The position numbers and the translations under genes were made by a program. The notes beneath the pieces were generated by a model. That model made no database searches. It saw only the letters and a program-made list of their open reading frames with translations, and was not told the origin of the DNA. A DNA stretch of 64,000 bases from an uncultured Acetatifactor sp. GTDB lineage: Bacteria > Bacillota > Clostridia > Lachnospirales > Lachnospiraceae. Shown here one piece after another: positions 1-8,180 of this stretch. Each line of letters starts with the position of its first letter. Positions within the stretch are counted from its first letter, which is position 1. The stretch spans positions 19,142-83,141 of the forward strand of contig CAJULV010000001.1 in assembly GCA_910587555.1 (NCBI GenBank), read 5' to 3'.

Positions 1-2
1 AC

Positions 3-1286
3 CTTGTTGACGGTTTCTGCAAGGATGATCTGGTGCAGAAGCTGCTGCAGTATTTCATGGATTTGACTCCGGAGAAGCTGCCAAAGGATATGCACGAGCT
101 GTCAAAGCAGTGCACCCCCTATGTGGAAGTGAGCATAGATGACAGTTGTAATACTTTAATTCAGTCTCTGCTTTCAGGGATGTTTGTGCTGCTCATTGAC
201 GGTTACGAGAAGGCTTTGGTAATCGACGCCAGAACCTATCCCTCCAGGGGAGTGGAGGAACCGGAGAAGGACAAGACCCTGCGGGGTTCCAAGGATGGTT
301 TTGTGGAGACTCTGGTGTCCAACACGGCTTTGATCCGCCGCAGAATCCGCAGCGCAGACCTGCATATGGAGATGCTTACCGCAGGGGAGAGTTCTCATAC
401 GGACATTGCCCTCTGCTATATGAAAGGCCGTGCGGATGAAGCCTTTCTGGAGGAAATCCGCGGGAAAATCAAAAGTATCAGGGCGGACTCCCTGACCATG
501 AACCAGGAATCCCTGGCGGAATGTCTGTACCGCAGGAAGTGGTACAATTTTTTCCCGAAATTCAAATACACGGAGCGTCCGGACGCGGCAGCCGCCCAGG
601 TACTGGAAGGAAATATCGTGATACTGGTGGACAATTCTCCCTCTGCCATGATTCTGCCAACCACGATTTTCGATGTACTGGAGGAGGCGGACGATTACTA
701 TTTTCCGCCCATCACGGGGACCTATCTGCGGATTACCCGTTTTCTGATTTCCCTGCTGACGTATCTGGTGACGCCTACATTTCTGCTGCTGATGAACAAT
801 CCCCAGTGGATTCCGGAGCAGTTTTCTTTTATTATGCTGCAGGAGGAGCCGAACCTTCCCCTGATCTGGCAGTTCCTGGTATTGGAACTGGCCATAGACG
901 GGCTGAAACTGGCGGCCATCAATACGCCGAATATGTTGAGCACCCCTTTGAGCGTCATGGCGGCTCTGGTACTGGGGGAATTTTCGGTGAACAGCGGCTG
1001 GTTCTCCAGTGAGGTTATGCTGTATATGGCGTTTGTAGCCATTGCCAACTATACCCAGTCCAATTACGAACTGGGCTATGCGCTGAAATTTCTGCGGATG
1101 ATTACGCTGCTGCTGACCCAGTGGTTCCGGGTTTGGGGCTATGTGGGAGGAATTCTGCTTTCTGTACTGGCGGTGTGCTGCAACCGGACGGTATCCCACC
1201 GCAGCTTTATCTATCCCCTGATTCCCTTTGACTGGAAGAAACTCAAGAGCAGGCTTATCCGCACCAGGCTTCCCGGGGCAAAATAA
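3..1286 (+). CDS. Spore germination protein, GerA/SpoVAF family (5' truncated)
   Basis: The reading frame is open to the first bases of the window, so the start lies outside; about 427 residues are visible. GerA-family A subunits are inner-membrane proteins of the spore that take part in germinant signalling; SpoVAF is the relative encoded with the spoVA dipicolinate channel genes. The visible N-terminal part is soluble and carries the family blocks SYP/TYPSRG (about residue 80), RGSKDGFVETL and NTALIRRRIR. The last 180 residues are hydrophobic with four or five membrane segments (LLTYLVTPTFLLLM, LGYALKFLRMITLLLTQ). The wording around DGFVETL and the short tail look closer to SpoVAF than to GerAA, but the upstream spoVA genes that would settle it are not visible. 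The family is confident and the subfamily moderate. Confidence 0.85.
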   Translation, partial: LVDGFCKDDLVQKLLQYFMDLTPEKLPKDMHELSKQCTPYVEVSIDDSCNTLIQSLLSGMFVLLIDGYEKALVIDARTYPSRGVEEPEKDKTLRGSKDGFVETLVSNTALIRRRIRSADLHMEMLTAGESSHTDIALCYMKGRADEAFLEEIRGKIKSIRADSLTMNQESLAECLYRRKWYNFFPKFKYTERPDAAAAQVLEGNIVILVDNSPSAMILPTTIFDVLEEADDYYFPPITGTYLRITRFLISLLTYLVTPTFLLLMNNPQWIPEQFSFIMLQEEPNLPLIWQFLVLELAIDGLKLAAINTPNMLSTPLSVMAALVLGEFSVNSGWFSSEVMLYMAFVAIANYTQSNYELGYALKFLRMITLLLTQWFRVWGYVGGILLSVLAVCCNRTVSHRSFIYPLIPFDWKKLKSRLIRTRLPGAK

Positions 1287-1288
1287 AT

Positions 1289-1316
1289 TTGTTTGCTTTT
1301 TGCAGTATTTTATAAT
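1289..1316 (+). promoter_or_regulatory. Possible sigma-A promoter before degV
   Basis: TTGTTT at 1289-1294 and a perfect TATAAT at 1311-1316 are separated by 16 bp. The -35 box is weak. It lies just after the spoVAF-like stop codon and would start transcription just upstream of the hairpin at 1326-1355. Confidence 0.45.
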
Positions 1317-1325
1317 AGAATGAAA

Positions 1326-1355
1326 AGGTAACCGGTGCCGGTGCGTCGGTTACCT
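1326..1355 (+). terminator. Hairpin between spoVAF-like gene and degV
   Basis: AGGTAACCG (1326-1334) pairs perfectly with CGGTTACCT (1347-1355) around a 12-nt loop and is followed by a T-rich stretch (TGTTTGTTTA). It could terminate the upstream spore gene. The TATAAT at 1311 would also place it at the very 5' end of the degV transcript. The T tract is interrupted, so termination is uncertain. Confidence 0.45.
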
Positions 1356-1453
1356 GTTTGTTTATGGAACCGGCATGTATGAAGCGCTTCTGTGGTGGCA
1401 GGAAGCAGAGTCCTGTTACCAGAAAGAAAAGAACATTAAGGGAGGGATCACAG

Positions 1454-2326
1454 GTGTATCAGATTTTAACGGACAGCACTGCGGATTTACCGATAGAATA
1501 TTTGAAGGAACACGATATAGGATGCATTCCCATCAGTTATATTCTGGACGATGTCACCTACGGAGGGGACAGGGAGTTGGACTGGAAGGAATTTTACGCC
1601 ATGATGCGCAATGAGGGCAAGATGCCCACCACCTCCCAGATCAACCCGGAAGAAGCCAGGGCATATTTTGAACAATACATAGGTTCCAACAGGGAAATTC
1701 TGTATCTTGCCTTTTCTTCCGGTTTAAGCGGCACCTGCGGCAATCTCCGCATGGCCGCAGAGGAGATCATGGAGGAACATCCGGAGGTGAAGATTCGGGT
1801 GGTGGACAGCCTGGCCGCCTCCATGGGGGAGGGACTTTTTGTCCATAAGGCCGTGAGGATGCGTGATCAGGGAAAATCCATGGAGGAGACTGCGGAGTGG
1901 CTGGAAGAGCATGCGCGGAATGTGGTTCATGTATTTACGGTAGATGATTTGTTTCATCTGTACAGGGGCGGACGGGTCAGCAGGACGGCTGCGGTTCTGG
2001 GCACGCTTGCCTCCATCAAGCCAAAGCTCCACGTAGACGATGAAGGGCACCTGATTCTCATCGGCAAGGTGCGGGGCAGGAAGAAATCCTTAAGCGCTTT
2101 GGTGGACTATATGGAAGAGAAGATGGGCTCCTGGGCGGATGAAAATAAGGAAGACTGTGTGTTTATCAGCCATGGGGACGCTTTGGAGGACGCGGCGTAT
2201 GTGCGGGATCTGATCAAAGAGAGATTCGGTTTTCAGAATTTCCTTATCAGCCATATCGGCCCTACCATCGGCGCCCATTCCGGGCCGGGCACCATAGCCC
2301 TGTTCTTTATGGGGGAGTCCCGTTAG
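1454..2326 (+). CDS. DegV family fatty-acid-binding protein
   Basis: The product has 290 residues, the normal DegV length. DegV/FakB-type proteins bind a fatty acid between two alpha/beta domains; FakB members hand it to the kinase FakA for phosphorylation before phospholipid synthesis. Diagnostic blocks are TDSTADLP at the N terminus, the PTTSQI motif, FSSGLSGTCGNL, and the VDSLAAS segment. The GTG start at 1454 is chosen because GGAGG ends about 8 nt upstream and the protein then begins directly with the family sequence YQILTDSTADLP; the frame stays open 96 nt further upstream but that part has no family similarity. No fakA is visible in the window, so a FakB role is inference. It appears to be monocistronic. 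Confidence 0.9.
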   Translation: MYQILTDSTADLPIEYLKEHDIGCIPISYILDDVTYGGDRELDWKEFYAMMRNEGKMPTTSQINPEEARAYFEQYIGSNREILYLAFSSGLSGTCGNLRMAAEEIMEEHPEVKIRVVDSLAASMGEGLFVHKAVRMRDQGKSMEETAEWLEEHARNVVHVFTVDDLFHLYRGGRVSRTAAVLGTLASIKPKLHVDDEGHLILIGKVRGRKKSLSALVDYMEEKMGSWADENKEDCVFISHGDALEDAAYVRDLIKERFGFQNFLISHIGPTIGAHSGPGTIALFFMGESR

Positions 2327-2421
2327 AGAGCAGATAAGGCGGACAGTTTCTATATTCTATAGGAGAACATAGCTGTGGAATCGGCGGCAGCACAAAATAG
2401 GGAAATGTTTAGGTGATAATG

Positions 2422-3117
2422 ATGTATCGAATTGCCGTATGTGATGACAATCCGGCGGACAGAGCCTATGTGGCTGCCCTGATTGAGAGATGGGGCAGGG
2501 CCGCAGGAATGGGCGTGACAGTAGAGAGATATCCTTCAGCGGAGTCCTTTCTCTTTGCCTATGAGGAGGACCCTTCCTTCGACGTACTGTGTCTGGATAT
2601 TGAGATGGGGGAAATCAGCGGGGTGGAACTGGCGAAGAAGCTGCGCCGGCTTGGGGCAGGGCTGCAGATTGTGTTTGTCACGGGATATATGGAGTATATA
2701 GCGGAAGGGTATGATGTGGAAGCGCTCCACTACCTGGTGAAGCCCGTGACGGAAGAGAAAATGAGCGCCGTGCTGAACCGGGCGGCAGAGCGGCTGAAAA
2801 CCCGGGAACATACCCTGCTTCTGACCCTTCCGGACGGCGCGGTAAGGCTTCCTCTGTATGAGATCAGGTATCTGGATGTGCTGAAAAATTATGTCACAAT
2901 CCACGGGGAGGAAGATTACAGCGTAAAAAGGACCCTGAATGATCTGGCCGGGGAACTGGACGACAGTTTTTATCGGATCCACCGTTCCTATATTGTCAAT
3001 TTAAGGTTTATCAGAAAAATATCCAAAACGGAAGTGACGTTAAAGGACGGCACGGCGCTGCCTCTTTCCAGAAAAATGTACGAGGGACTGAACCAGGCTT
3101 TGATCCATTACTTTTGA
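2422..3117 (+). CDS. LytTR-family response regulator
   Basis: The product has 231 residues with the order receiver domain (about 1-120) then LytTR DNA-binding domain (about 130-230), as in AgrA, VirR and LytR. The receiver shows the acidic pair in VCDDN, the phospho-acceptor Asp in CLDIEMGEISG and the conserved Lys in LVKPV. The C-terminal part has the LytTR blocks IRYLDVLKNYVTI, FYRIHRSYIVNLRFI and LPLSRKMYEGL. The ATG at 2422 is chosen because AGGTGA lies 5 nt upstream; an adjacent ATG at 2419 is also possible. The kinase gene follows 107 nt later on the same strand, so the two are probably a two-component system of the agr type, although no agrB or agrD gene is visible nearby. Confidence 0.92.
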   Translation: MYRIAVCDDNPADRAYVAALIERWGRAAGMGVTVERYPSAESFLFAYEEDPSFDVLCLDIEMGEISGVELAKKLRRLGAGLQIVFVTGYMEYIAEGYDVEALHYLVKPVTEEKMSAVLNRAAERLKTREHTLLLTLPDGAVRLPLYEIRYLDVLKNYVTIHGEEDYSVKRTLNDLAGELDDSFYRIHRSYIVNLRFIRKISKTEVTLKDGTALPLSRKMYEGLNQALIHYF

Positions 3118-3224
3118 GTGTGGGCTAAGGAAAAAGTCCGGTGTCGGACAGTCCCGGAATGGGCAAAAAAGACCGGGGGCTGATCTGTTGTGGCGCACCG
3201 TTGGCAGGGCCGGAGGGAGGAAAG

Positions 3225-3884
3225 ATGCGCCTGTTGGAAAAAATCATCGATAAAAGAATCGCCGCATACCAGAGCGATCTTCTGGCCACCCATTACGCGG
3301 AAGTGGAAAATATGTACCGCCAGATCCGGGGATGGCGGCATGATTACCGCAATCACATCCAGGTATTGGACAGCTATGCGGAGATGGGGGATCTGAATGC
3401 CCTGCGCTCCTATCTGAAGGAGTTAAGCATAGACCTGAATACCGTGGATGTTGCGCTGCGGACGGGAAATAAGATGACGGACATTATTTTGAACAGCAAA
3501 ATTTCCCTGGCAAAATCAAGGAACATCACCGTCATGGCAGACGCCCATGTGCCGGTATCGCTGACCACCTCGGAGATTGACCTGTGCATTATCCTGGGCA
3601 ATCTGCTGGACAATGCCATAGAGGCCTGTATGCAGCTGCCGGAGGAGAAAAGGCTGATCCGCATCTATATGGACATGAAGAATACCCAGTTATACATGTC
3701 CTTTACCAATTCCACGGCGCAGGGAAAGCAGAAGAAGGTAGACGGGAAATTCCGCACTACCAAAGGCCGGGAACACGGCTATGGTCTGGTACGGGTGGAT
3801 ACCATTGTGGAGCGGAACCAGGGCTATCTCAATCGAAACAGCGAAGAAGGGGCGTTTACGACGGAAATTCTGCTGCCCCAGTAG
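3225..3884 (+). CDS. GHKL sensor histidine kinase, soluble, AgrC-like
   Basis: The product has 219 residues from the ATG at 3225, which follows a strong GGAGGGAGG ribosome site. It contains the phospho-acceptor helix WRHDYRNHIQ near residue 38, then the ATPase: N box LGNLLDNAIEAC and G2-type box HGYGLVRVD. This matches the catalytic core of AgrC-type HPK10 kinases. The usual multi-span sensor domain is missing: no membrane segment exists upstream, and the frame upstream of 3225 is not family-like. It may therefore sense a cytoplasmic signal or partner protein, or it may have lost its sensor. It is paired with the LytTR regulator immediately upstream. Confidence 0.88.
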   Translation: MRLLEKIIDKRIAAYQSDLLATHYAEVENMYRQIRGWRHDYRNHIQVLDSYAEMGDLNALRSYLKELSIDLNTVDVALRTGNKMTDIILNSKISLAKSRNITVMADAHVPVSLTTSEIDLCIILGNLLDNAIEACMQLPEEKRLIRIYMDMKNTQLYMSFTNSTAQGKQKKVDGKFRTTKGREHGYGLVRVDTIVERNQGYLNRNSEEGAFTTEILLPQ

Positions 3885-3938
3885 TCCGGGCTGTTTCGAT
3901 GTGTCTACAGTGATAGAAAGTATCCCAAAAATAAGTGA

Positions 3939-4169
3939 AAATCCCTTTCCTTTTCAGGGAAGAATACGGGAAAAGTCTTAATTGTTTATCAATTGGGCTT
4001 AAATATTACCGGTATTGGGTTTCTCATCAGAGGATTAACGCAGGTATGGGGGACAGAGTTGAGCACTGCAGCGGACGCATCGATTTCCGGAATTTCAGGA
4101 ATCGGCCATATTTTGTTGGGAACCGGTCTCGTTCTTCTGCTGCTGCAAATCAGAAAAAAAGCCCTCTGA
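3939..4169 (+). pseudogene. Remnant of a small membrane protein (DUF2871-like)
   Basis: This frame is open between stops and has no ATG or ribosome site. It reads as the C-terminal part of a membrane protein, with segments YQLGLNITGIGFLIRGLTQV and GIGHILLGTGLVLLLLQ, then KKAL and a stop. From memory, the spacing of VRG-TQV-GTELS and ASISGI-GIGHILLG resembles the end of DUF2871 proteins. The first two thirds of such a protein are absent. It lies in the 370-bp gap between the kinase and cotJA. A chance frame is possible, but the hydrophobic pattern and basic tail argue against it. Confidence 0.45.
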
Positions 4170-4253
4170 AGGAATTAATTGAAATTTTCTCACACATTTT
4201 CTTCTTTCTCATATCATAAACCAAATGAAAGTATATTGCGGAAAGGGATCGAT

Positions 4254-4424
4254 ATGCACGAGCATTTTAAGGATAACGACTGCGATAAATTTCCCGTAGC
4301 CATGGCTTATGTACCCTGGCAGGAATTTAACGGGATGTATGACGATCTGGAAAAGGCGTACTGTGCGGGAACCATATTCCCCGAACTGGATAAGCCTTTC
4401 ACGGGAAGGAGATGTGTATCATGA
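4254..4424 (+). CDS. cotJA: Spore coat-associated protein CotJA
   Basis: The product has 56 residues. CotJA is a small protein of the spore coat in Bacilli and Clostridia, encoded first in the cotJ operon. The recognisable core is PVAMAYVPWQEFNGMYDDLEKA followed by CAGTIFPELDKPF, shown here in two parts. The ATG at 4254 follows GAAAGG at good spacing; the longer frame from 4179 has no similarity. The stop overlaps the cotJB start (ATGA), which indicates translational coupling. Expression is expected in the mother cell during sporulation, but no clear sigma-E type promoter could be assigned. Confidence 0.9.
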   Translation: MHEHFKDNDCDKFPVAMAYVPWQEFNGMYDDLEKAYCAGTIFPELDKPFTGRRCVS

Positions 4425-4675
4425 GAGAGAGGGAACAGCTGTTGAGAGATATCGGGATGGCGGATTTTGTGCTGACAGAGCTGGCGCTTTTTCTGGATAC
4501 CCATCCCCATGACCACAGGGCCATGGAATATTTCAACCATTACAATCGGATAAAAAATCAGATGGAAAAGGAATTTTCCCAGAAATATTTCCCTTTGAAT
4601 TTGAGGCTCACTGACTGCAGTAAGGAATGGAGATGGGGAGAGGCTCCTCTGCCCTGGGAAGGAGAGTGCGCGTAA
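4421..4675 (+). CDS. cotJB: Spore coat protein CotJB
   Basis: The product has 84 residues. The family core is present: LLRDIGMADFVLTELALFLD, then THPHDHRAMEYFNHYN and the C-terminal tryptophan-rich end WRWGEAPLPWEGEC. The ATG at 4421 overlaps the cotJA stop codon by 4 bp and follows AAGGAG by 9 nt. An in-frame ATG three codons earlier is too close to that site. The gene abuts cotJC directly: its TAA ends at 4675 and the next ATG is at 4676. CotJB is a structural or assembly factor of the inner coat; its exact biochemical role is unknown. Confidence 0.9.
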   Translation: MREREQLLRDIGMADFVLTELALFLDTHPHDHRAMEYFNHYNRIKNQMEKEFSQKYFPLNLRLTDCSKEWRWGEAPLPWEGECA

Positions 4676-5293
4676 ATGTGGAGTTATGAGAAAAGACTGG
4701 AATTCCCCGTGAACATCAAGGAGCCAAACGCCATGCTGGCACAGGCTGTCATCTCCCAGTACGGAGGACCGGACGGCGAGATGGGGGCCAGTATGCGCTA
4801 CCTGTCCCAGAGATATTCCATGCCCTACCGGGAGGTGGCGGGACTTTTGACGGATATCGGTACGGAAGAGCTGGCCCACCTGGAAATCGTGGCGGCCATC
4901 GTGCATCAGCTGACCAGGAACCTGTCCATGGAAGAGATTGAAAAGTGCGGTTTTGCGAATTATTATGTAGATCATACCGTTGGCGTGTGGCCCCAGGCGG
5001 CTTCCGGATTCCCTTTCACTGCTGCGCAGTTTCAGGTGACAGGAGACCCCATTGCGGATTTGATGGAGGACATGGCGGCAGAGCAGAAGGCCCGCATCAC
5101 CTACGACAATATTCTGCGCCTGGTGAAGGACCCGGATGTGTGCGAACCCATCAAGTTCCTGCGCATGCGTGAGATTGTGCATTTCCAGAGGTTCGGTGAG
5201 GCCCTGCGCATTGTTCAGGATCGACTGGACAGCAGGAATTTCTATGCCTTCAATCCGGCTTTTGACAAATGCGAGGACTGCGGCTGCGACTGA
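4676..5293 (+). CDS. cotJC: Spore coat protein CotJC, manganese catalase family
   Basis: The product has 205 residues, the full length for CotJC. The protein is related to dimanganese catalases and is a coat component. The helical-bundle metal ligands are expected in GTEELAHLEIVAAIVHQL and in EQKARITYDNILR, shown by conserved Glu and His residues. The C terminus is MREIVHFQRFGEALRIV followed by a cysteine-rich end (CEDCGCD). It is the last gene of the operon and is followed by a strong terminator at 5346. Fragments of a second, divergent copy of its 3' end are found at 7963-8001 and 9099-9206. Confidence 0.93.
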   Translation: MWSYEKRLEFPVNIKEPNAMLAQAVISQYGGPDGEMGASMRYLSQRYSMPYREVAGLLTDIGTEELAHLEIVAAIVHQLTRNLSMEEIEKCGFANYYVDHTVGVWPQAASGFPFTAAQFQVTGDPIADLMEDMAAEQKARITYDNILRLVKDPDVCEPIKFLRMREIVHFQRFGEALRIVQDRLDSRNFYAFNPAFDKCEDCGCD

Positions 5294-5345
5294 TGCGCAG
5301 CGGAGGCAGAAGAAAAATTGCTGTTGTAGATGCAGATAAGAGTAT

Positions 5346-5386
5346 ACAGGCAGTTCCCTGTTTTAGAGAGGGGGACTGCCTGTTTT
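5346..5386 (+). terminator. Rho-independent terminator of the cotJ operon
   Basis: ACAGGCAGTTCCC (5346-5358) pairs with GGGGACTGCCTGT (5371-5383) with one G-U pair, a 12-nt loop and a following TTTT run. The rest of the 340-bp gap to the next gene holds only the promoter at 5520. Confidence 0.88.
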
Positions 5387-5519
5387 CTATATCTGTTCTT
5401 TGGGAAGGCCATCGTTCCAAGAGATGTTTATTATCTTGAGTTTTGCATGATATACAGATAGAGGCTCGGAAGTAGAAGCAGCTGGTTTTGTTTTTTGGAA
5501 CCGGATGCCCAAAGGGAGA

Positions 5520-5548
5520 TTGTATTTTGGGCAGATGCATATTATAAT
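5520..5548 (+). promoter_or_regulatory. Promoter of the ABC cassette at 5633
   Basis: TTGTAT (5520-5525) and TATAAT (5543-5548) have exact 17-bp spacing. The element matches the MATE promoter at 13001 in its first nine bases and its last thirteen, with only the middle eight differing. Confidence 0.8.
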
Positions 5549-5632
5549 GAGAGAAAGGCTGAACGATGAAAGGCGGCAGCACTCCATAGAACAAAGGCAG
5601 GAGGCCCGGCTTAACAGAGAGGAATGGTTGTC

Positions 5633-6409
5633 ATGAGAAGCGAGGATATTTTAACGACGGAAAATCTGACAAAAAAGTATCATAAAGATCTGGCAGTGGA
5701 CCGGGTTTCCCTGTCGATTAAACGCGGAGATATCTACGGTTTTATCGGGGAGAACGGGGCGGGCAAGACCACATTTATGCGGATGATATGCGGACTGGCC
5801 AGACCGTCGGAGGGAGAACTGGAGCTTTATGGCGTTTCAGGGAAAAAAGAACTGCAGAAAGCCAGGAAGAATCTGGGCGCACTCATCGAAAATCCGGCAG
5901 TTTATCCCAATATGACAGCTATGGAAAATCTGGAGGTGCAGAGGCGGTATCTGGGAATCGGAAGAAGAGATTCCGAAAAGATGCTGTGGGAGCTGTTGGA
6001 ACTGGTGGGGTTGGCGGATGCCGGTAAGAAGAAGGCCCGGGATTTTTCCCTGGGGATGAAACAGCGTCTGGGACTTGCCATTGCCCTGACAGGGACCCCC
6101 GGATTTCTTATTTTGGACGAACCAACCATAGGCCTTGACCCGGTGGGCAAGGCGGAGCTTAGAAATCTTCTGTTAAAGCTGAACCAGGAAAAGGGGCTGA
6201 CGATTTTCTTCAGCAGCCATGACCTGTCCGAGATGCAGCGGCTGGCTACCAGGTATGGCTTTCTGCATAGGGGAAGACTGGTAAAAGAGCTTTCGGCACA
6301 GGAACTGGAACAGGAATGCAGTGTCCAGGGGATTGATGTAGAGCAATATTTCCTGAACCTTATTTTGAAAGCAGGAGGTGTGGGGGAAAATGAGACTTTT
6401 TGTCAATGA
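5633..6409 (+). CDS. ABC transporter ATP-binding protein (BcrA/lantibiotic-immunity type)
   Basis: The product has 258 residues and a full set of nucleotide-binding motifs: Walker A IGENGAGKTTF near residue 41, signature FSLGMKQRLGLA, Walker B FLILDEPTIGLDP and the switch His in SSHDL. The short YGFIGENGAGKTT start and the FSLGMKQR signature are typical of ATPases that drive ABC-2 permeases for bacitracin or lantibiotic self-protection (BcrA, NisF, CprA). The ATG at 5633 is preferred because GAGAGG sits 10 nt upstream; an ATG at 5624 is too close to that site. The two following genes encode membrane partners, the first overlapping by 20 bp. The substrate is not visible from sequence. Confidence 0.88.
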   Translation: MRSEDILTTENLTKKYHKDLAVDRVSLSIKRGDIYGFIGENGAGKTTFMRMICGLARPSEGELELYGVSGKKELQKARKNLGALIENPAVYPNMTAMENLEVQRRYLGIGRRDSEKMLWELLELVGLADAGKKKARDFSLGMKQRLGLAIALTGTPGFLILDEPTIGLDPVGKAELRNLLLKLNQEKGLTIFFSSHDLSEMQRLATRYGFLHRGRLVKELSAQELEQECSVQGIDVEQYFLNLILKAGGVGENETFCQ

Positions 6410-7115
6410 ACTGTGTAAAATCAAAGCTTCGAAATCCGTAAAGGGAGTTGCTGTTATCTTTATCTTCTTTGCCATACTGGCAGGAACAGTATGGGGAAAG
6501 TCGGACATGCCCGCTGCATTATATGGTTTTGGCGCACCGTTTATGTGGATTGTCGCCAATGGCGCCTCCGGCTTTTTTCTGTATGCCTTGATAGTGGCCA
6601 GCCTGTTTGCCGGGGAATTTGAATTGGGCGTTATCCATAATATATTGGGATGCGGTGTGAAGAGAAGCAGTTATTTTATTGCAAAGGTAATGGCTGTGTT
6701 CAGCGTCACCGTTTTGCTTTATCTGGGTGGTATCTGCGCCCTGCTTTTGTTTAAATGTCTGCTTGTAGGTTTTGGACCTTCAGCCCTGATTTTTGCCGAT
6801 TATGGTTTCAAGGTTCTGGTCTTTAACGGATGGGCAGTCTGTTCCCTGTTGTCCTATGTGGCTGTCTATATTTTGATTGCCTGCCTGTTCAGAGAAGCCG
6901 TTCCTACCTTCATTGCATCCCTTGTAATCACGCTGTGTGAGCTTTTTAATCTGTTCAGAGGGCCTGTCAGAATTACAACGGATGCGATCGGTTTTATAGA
7001 AAGCGATAGAATTTTATCTTCTGATTTCGGCAGATTATTTACTCCCTGTATTTTTATTTTGGTTATTGCGTTGGCGGCGGCATATATACTCTTTTTAGTA
7101 CAGGATGTGGACTGA
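6390..7115 (+). CDS. ABC-2 type permease subunit
   Basis: The product has 241 residues with about six hydrophobic segments and no long soluble domain, the layout of ABC-2 permeases of the bacitracin/lantibiotic immunity class. The start ATG at 6390 lies inside the end of the ATPase gene and follows GCAGGAGG and GGGGG-type pairing. Early segments include GVAVIFIFFAILAGTVWG and GFFLYALIVASLFAGEFELG; the phrase FAGEFELGVIHNILG is the usual loop after the second span in this family. It must act with the upstream ATPase and probably with the next gene as a heteromeric channel. Confidence 0.8.
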   Translation: MRLFVNELCKIKASKSVKGVAVIFIFFAILAGTVWGKSDMPAALYGFGAPFMWIVANGASGFFLYALIVASLFAGEFELGVIHNILGCGVKRSSYFIAKVMAVFSVTVLLYLGGICALLLFKCLLVGFGPSALIFADYGFKVLVFNGWAVCSLLSYVAVYILIACLFREAVPTFIASLVITLCELFNLFRGPVRITTDAIGFIESDRILSSDFGRLFTPCIFILVIALAAAYILFLVQDVD

Positions 7116-7192
7116 ATGGATGCAGGCTTTTTCCCATAGAGAATGTGAAGCGGGAGAATACGGTATGCGGCAGGATGGAACAGGAGGTTACA

Positions 7193-7951
7193 GTGAACAG
7201 AGTATTCCGTGCAGAGAGTTACATATTAAGGCATGACCGGCTGCTGTGGCTTGTACCGGTATTGTATTGCGCAGTCGGGGTTTATGCAGGATTTTATGAC
7301 CATGCAGTCATGGATATTTACGAAGGGTTGGAACTGTTTAGTCTGCCCGAAATTATGAATATATTTTTTCCCTTTTCTGCGGCTGCGGTGACAGGTTATG
7401 TGATTGGAGGCGATTTCAGCAGGCGTACCATCCAGAATGTGCTGTCCGTGGGAACCGATAAGAAGCACTATTTTTATTCCAGGCTGTTGGTACAGGGGGT
7501 GGTGACAGGGGCGCTGTTTACCGTGACAGGGCTGATTCATGTGATATGCCATTGGTTCTGGCCTCAGGGAAATTCGGATATCCGGATAGAGTTCCTGTGG
7601 CAGAAGCTGCTTGTCTATATGACGGTGGCATTGCTTCAGCTGCTGGCATCTGTATCTGTCATCAACGCAGTGTGCTATTTTGTAAAAAATCAGCTGGTTG
7701 CCATTGGATTCGGAATAGGGCTGGTGTATTTGGAACTGATTATTTACCAGGCTGCGGAAATAAACGGAATGGGAGCTGTTCAGGCGTTGGCTGATTTCTT
7801 TCCCACAAATGTCCTCAGGAATATTTTTGCCTATGCGGTGTATGACAGAGTTTTTACAGGTGAATTCTTCCAATATGGACTTTCGGCGATTCTTGTGATT
7901 GCAGTGAGCAGCGCGGCAGGATATGTGCGGTTTTGTTATGACAGGGATTGA
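7193..7951 (+). CDS. Second ABC-2 type permease subunit
   Basis: The product has 252 residues and about six membrane spans. The loop FSAAAVTGYVIGGDFSRRTI-QNVLS corresponds to the FAGEFELG...NIL motif of the preceding permease, so the two are distant paralogues. The GTG at 7193 follows AGGAGG by 5 nt and is preferred over upstream in-frame ATGs that lack a ribosome site. Typical lantibiotic-immunity transporters have one ATPase and two such permeases (for example NisFEG), which fits this three-gene order. No lantibiotic biosynthesis gene is adjacent, so self-protection against foreign or host peptides is inference. The stop codon is only 11 bp before a fragment of cotJC. Confidence 0.75.
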   Translation: MNRVFRAESYILRHDRLLWLVPVLYCAVGVYAGFYDHAVMDIYEGLELFSLPEIMNIFFPFSAAAVTGYVIGGDFSRRTIQNVLSVGTDKKHYFYSRLLVQGVVTGALFTVTGLIHVICHWFWPQGNSDIRIEFLWQKLLVYMTVALLQLLASVSVINAVCYFVKNQLVAIGFGIGLVYLELIIYQAAEINGMGAVQALADFFPTNVLRNIFAYAVYDRVFTGEFFQYGLSAILVIAVSSAAGYVRFCYDRD

Positions 7952-7962
7952 GCATTTCGGTT

Positions 7963-8001
7963 ATGCGGGAGTTTGTGCATTTCCAGAGGTTCGCTGAAGC
8001 G
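7963..8001 (+). pseudogene. Fragment of a second cotJC (part 1)
   Basis: Thirteen codons read MREFVHFQRFAEA, matching MREIVHFQRFGEA of the intact CotJC at its corresponding position. DNA identity to 5166-5204 is high but not perfect, so this is an old divergent copy rather than a recent duplication. The first 160 codons are missing because the ABC cassette ends just upstream. After the GEA codons the homology stops and resumes about 1.1 kb later at 9099. The 180 bp that follow, up to the DUF4303 gene, hold no feature I recognise. Confidence 0.75.
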
Positions 8002-8180
8002 GATAGCGTCGCAATGGCGCTTGAACGGGCACATACAGAGGCAGCATCCATACTGATGTACAATGACGAAAAATCCCTTGCCTGTGCTGATTTCCTGTCT
8101 TGGCGTGCAGTTTTATGCAGCGGCGATTATTCAATTTTTAGCTGGCTGCAATTCTACAAATCAGAATTTACTGTTACGGG

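Noticed and set aside
4190..4253. Sigma-E or sigma-K promoter before cotJA
   Set aside because: CATATC and TATATT-like boxes are present but spacing and sequence do not fit well enough to assign.
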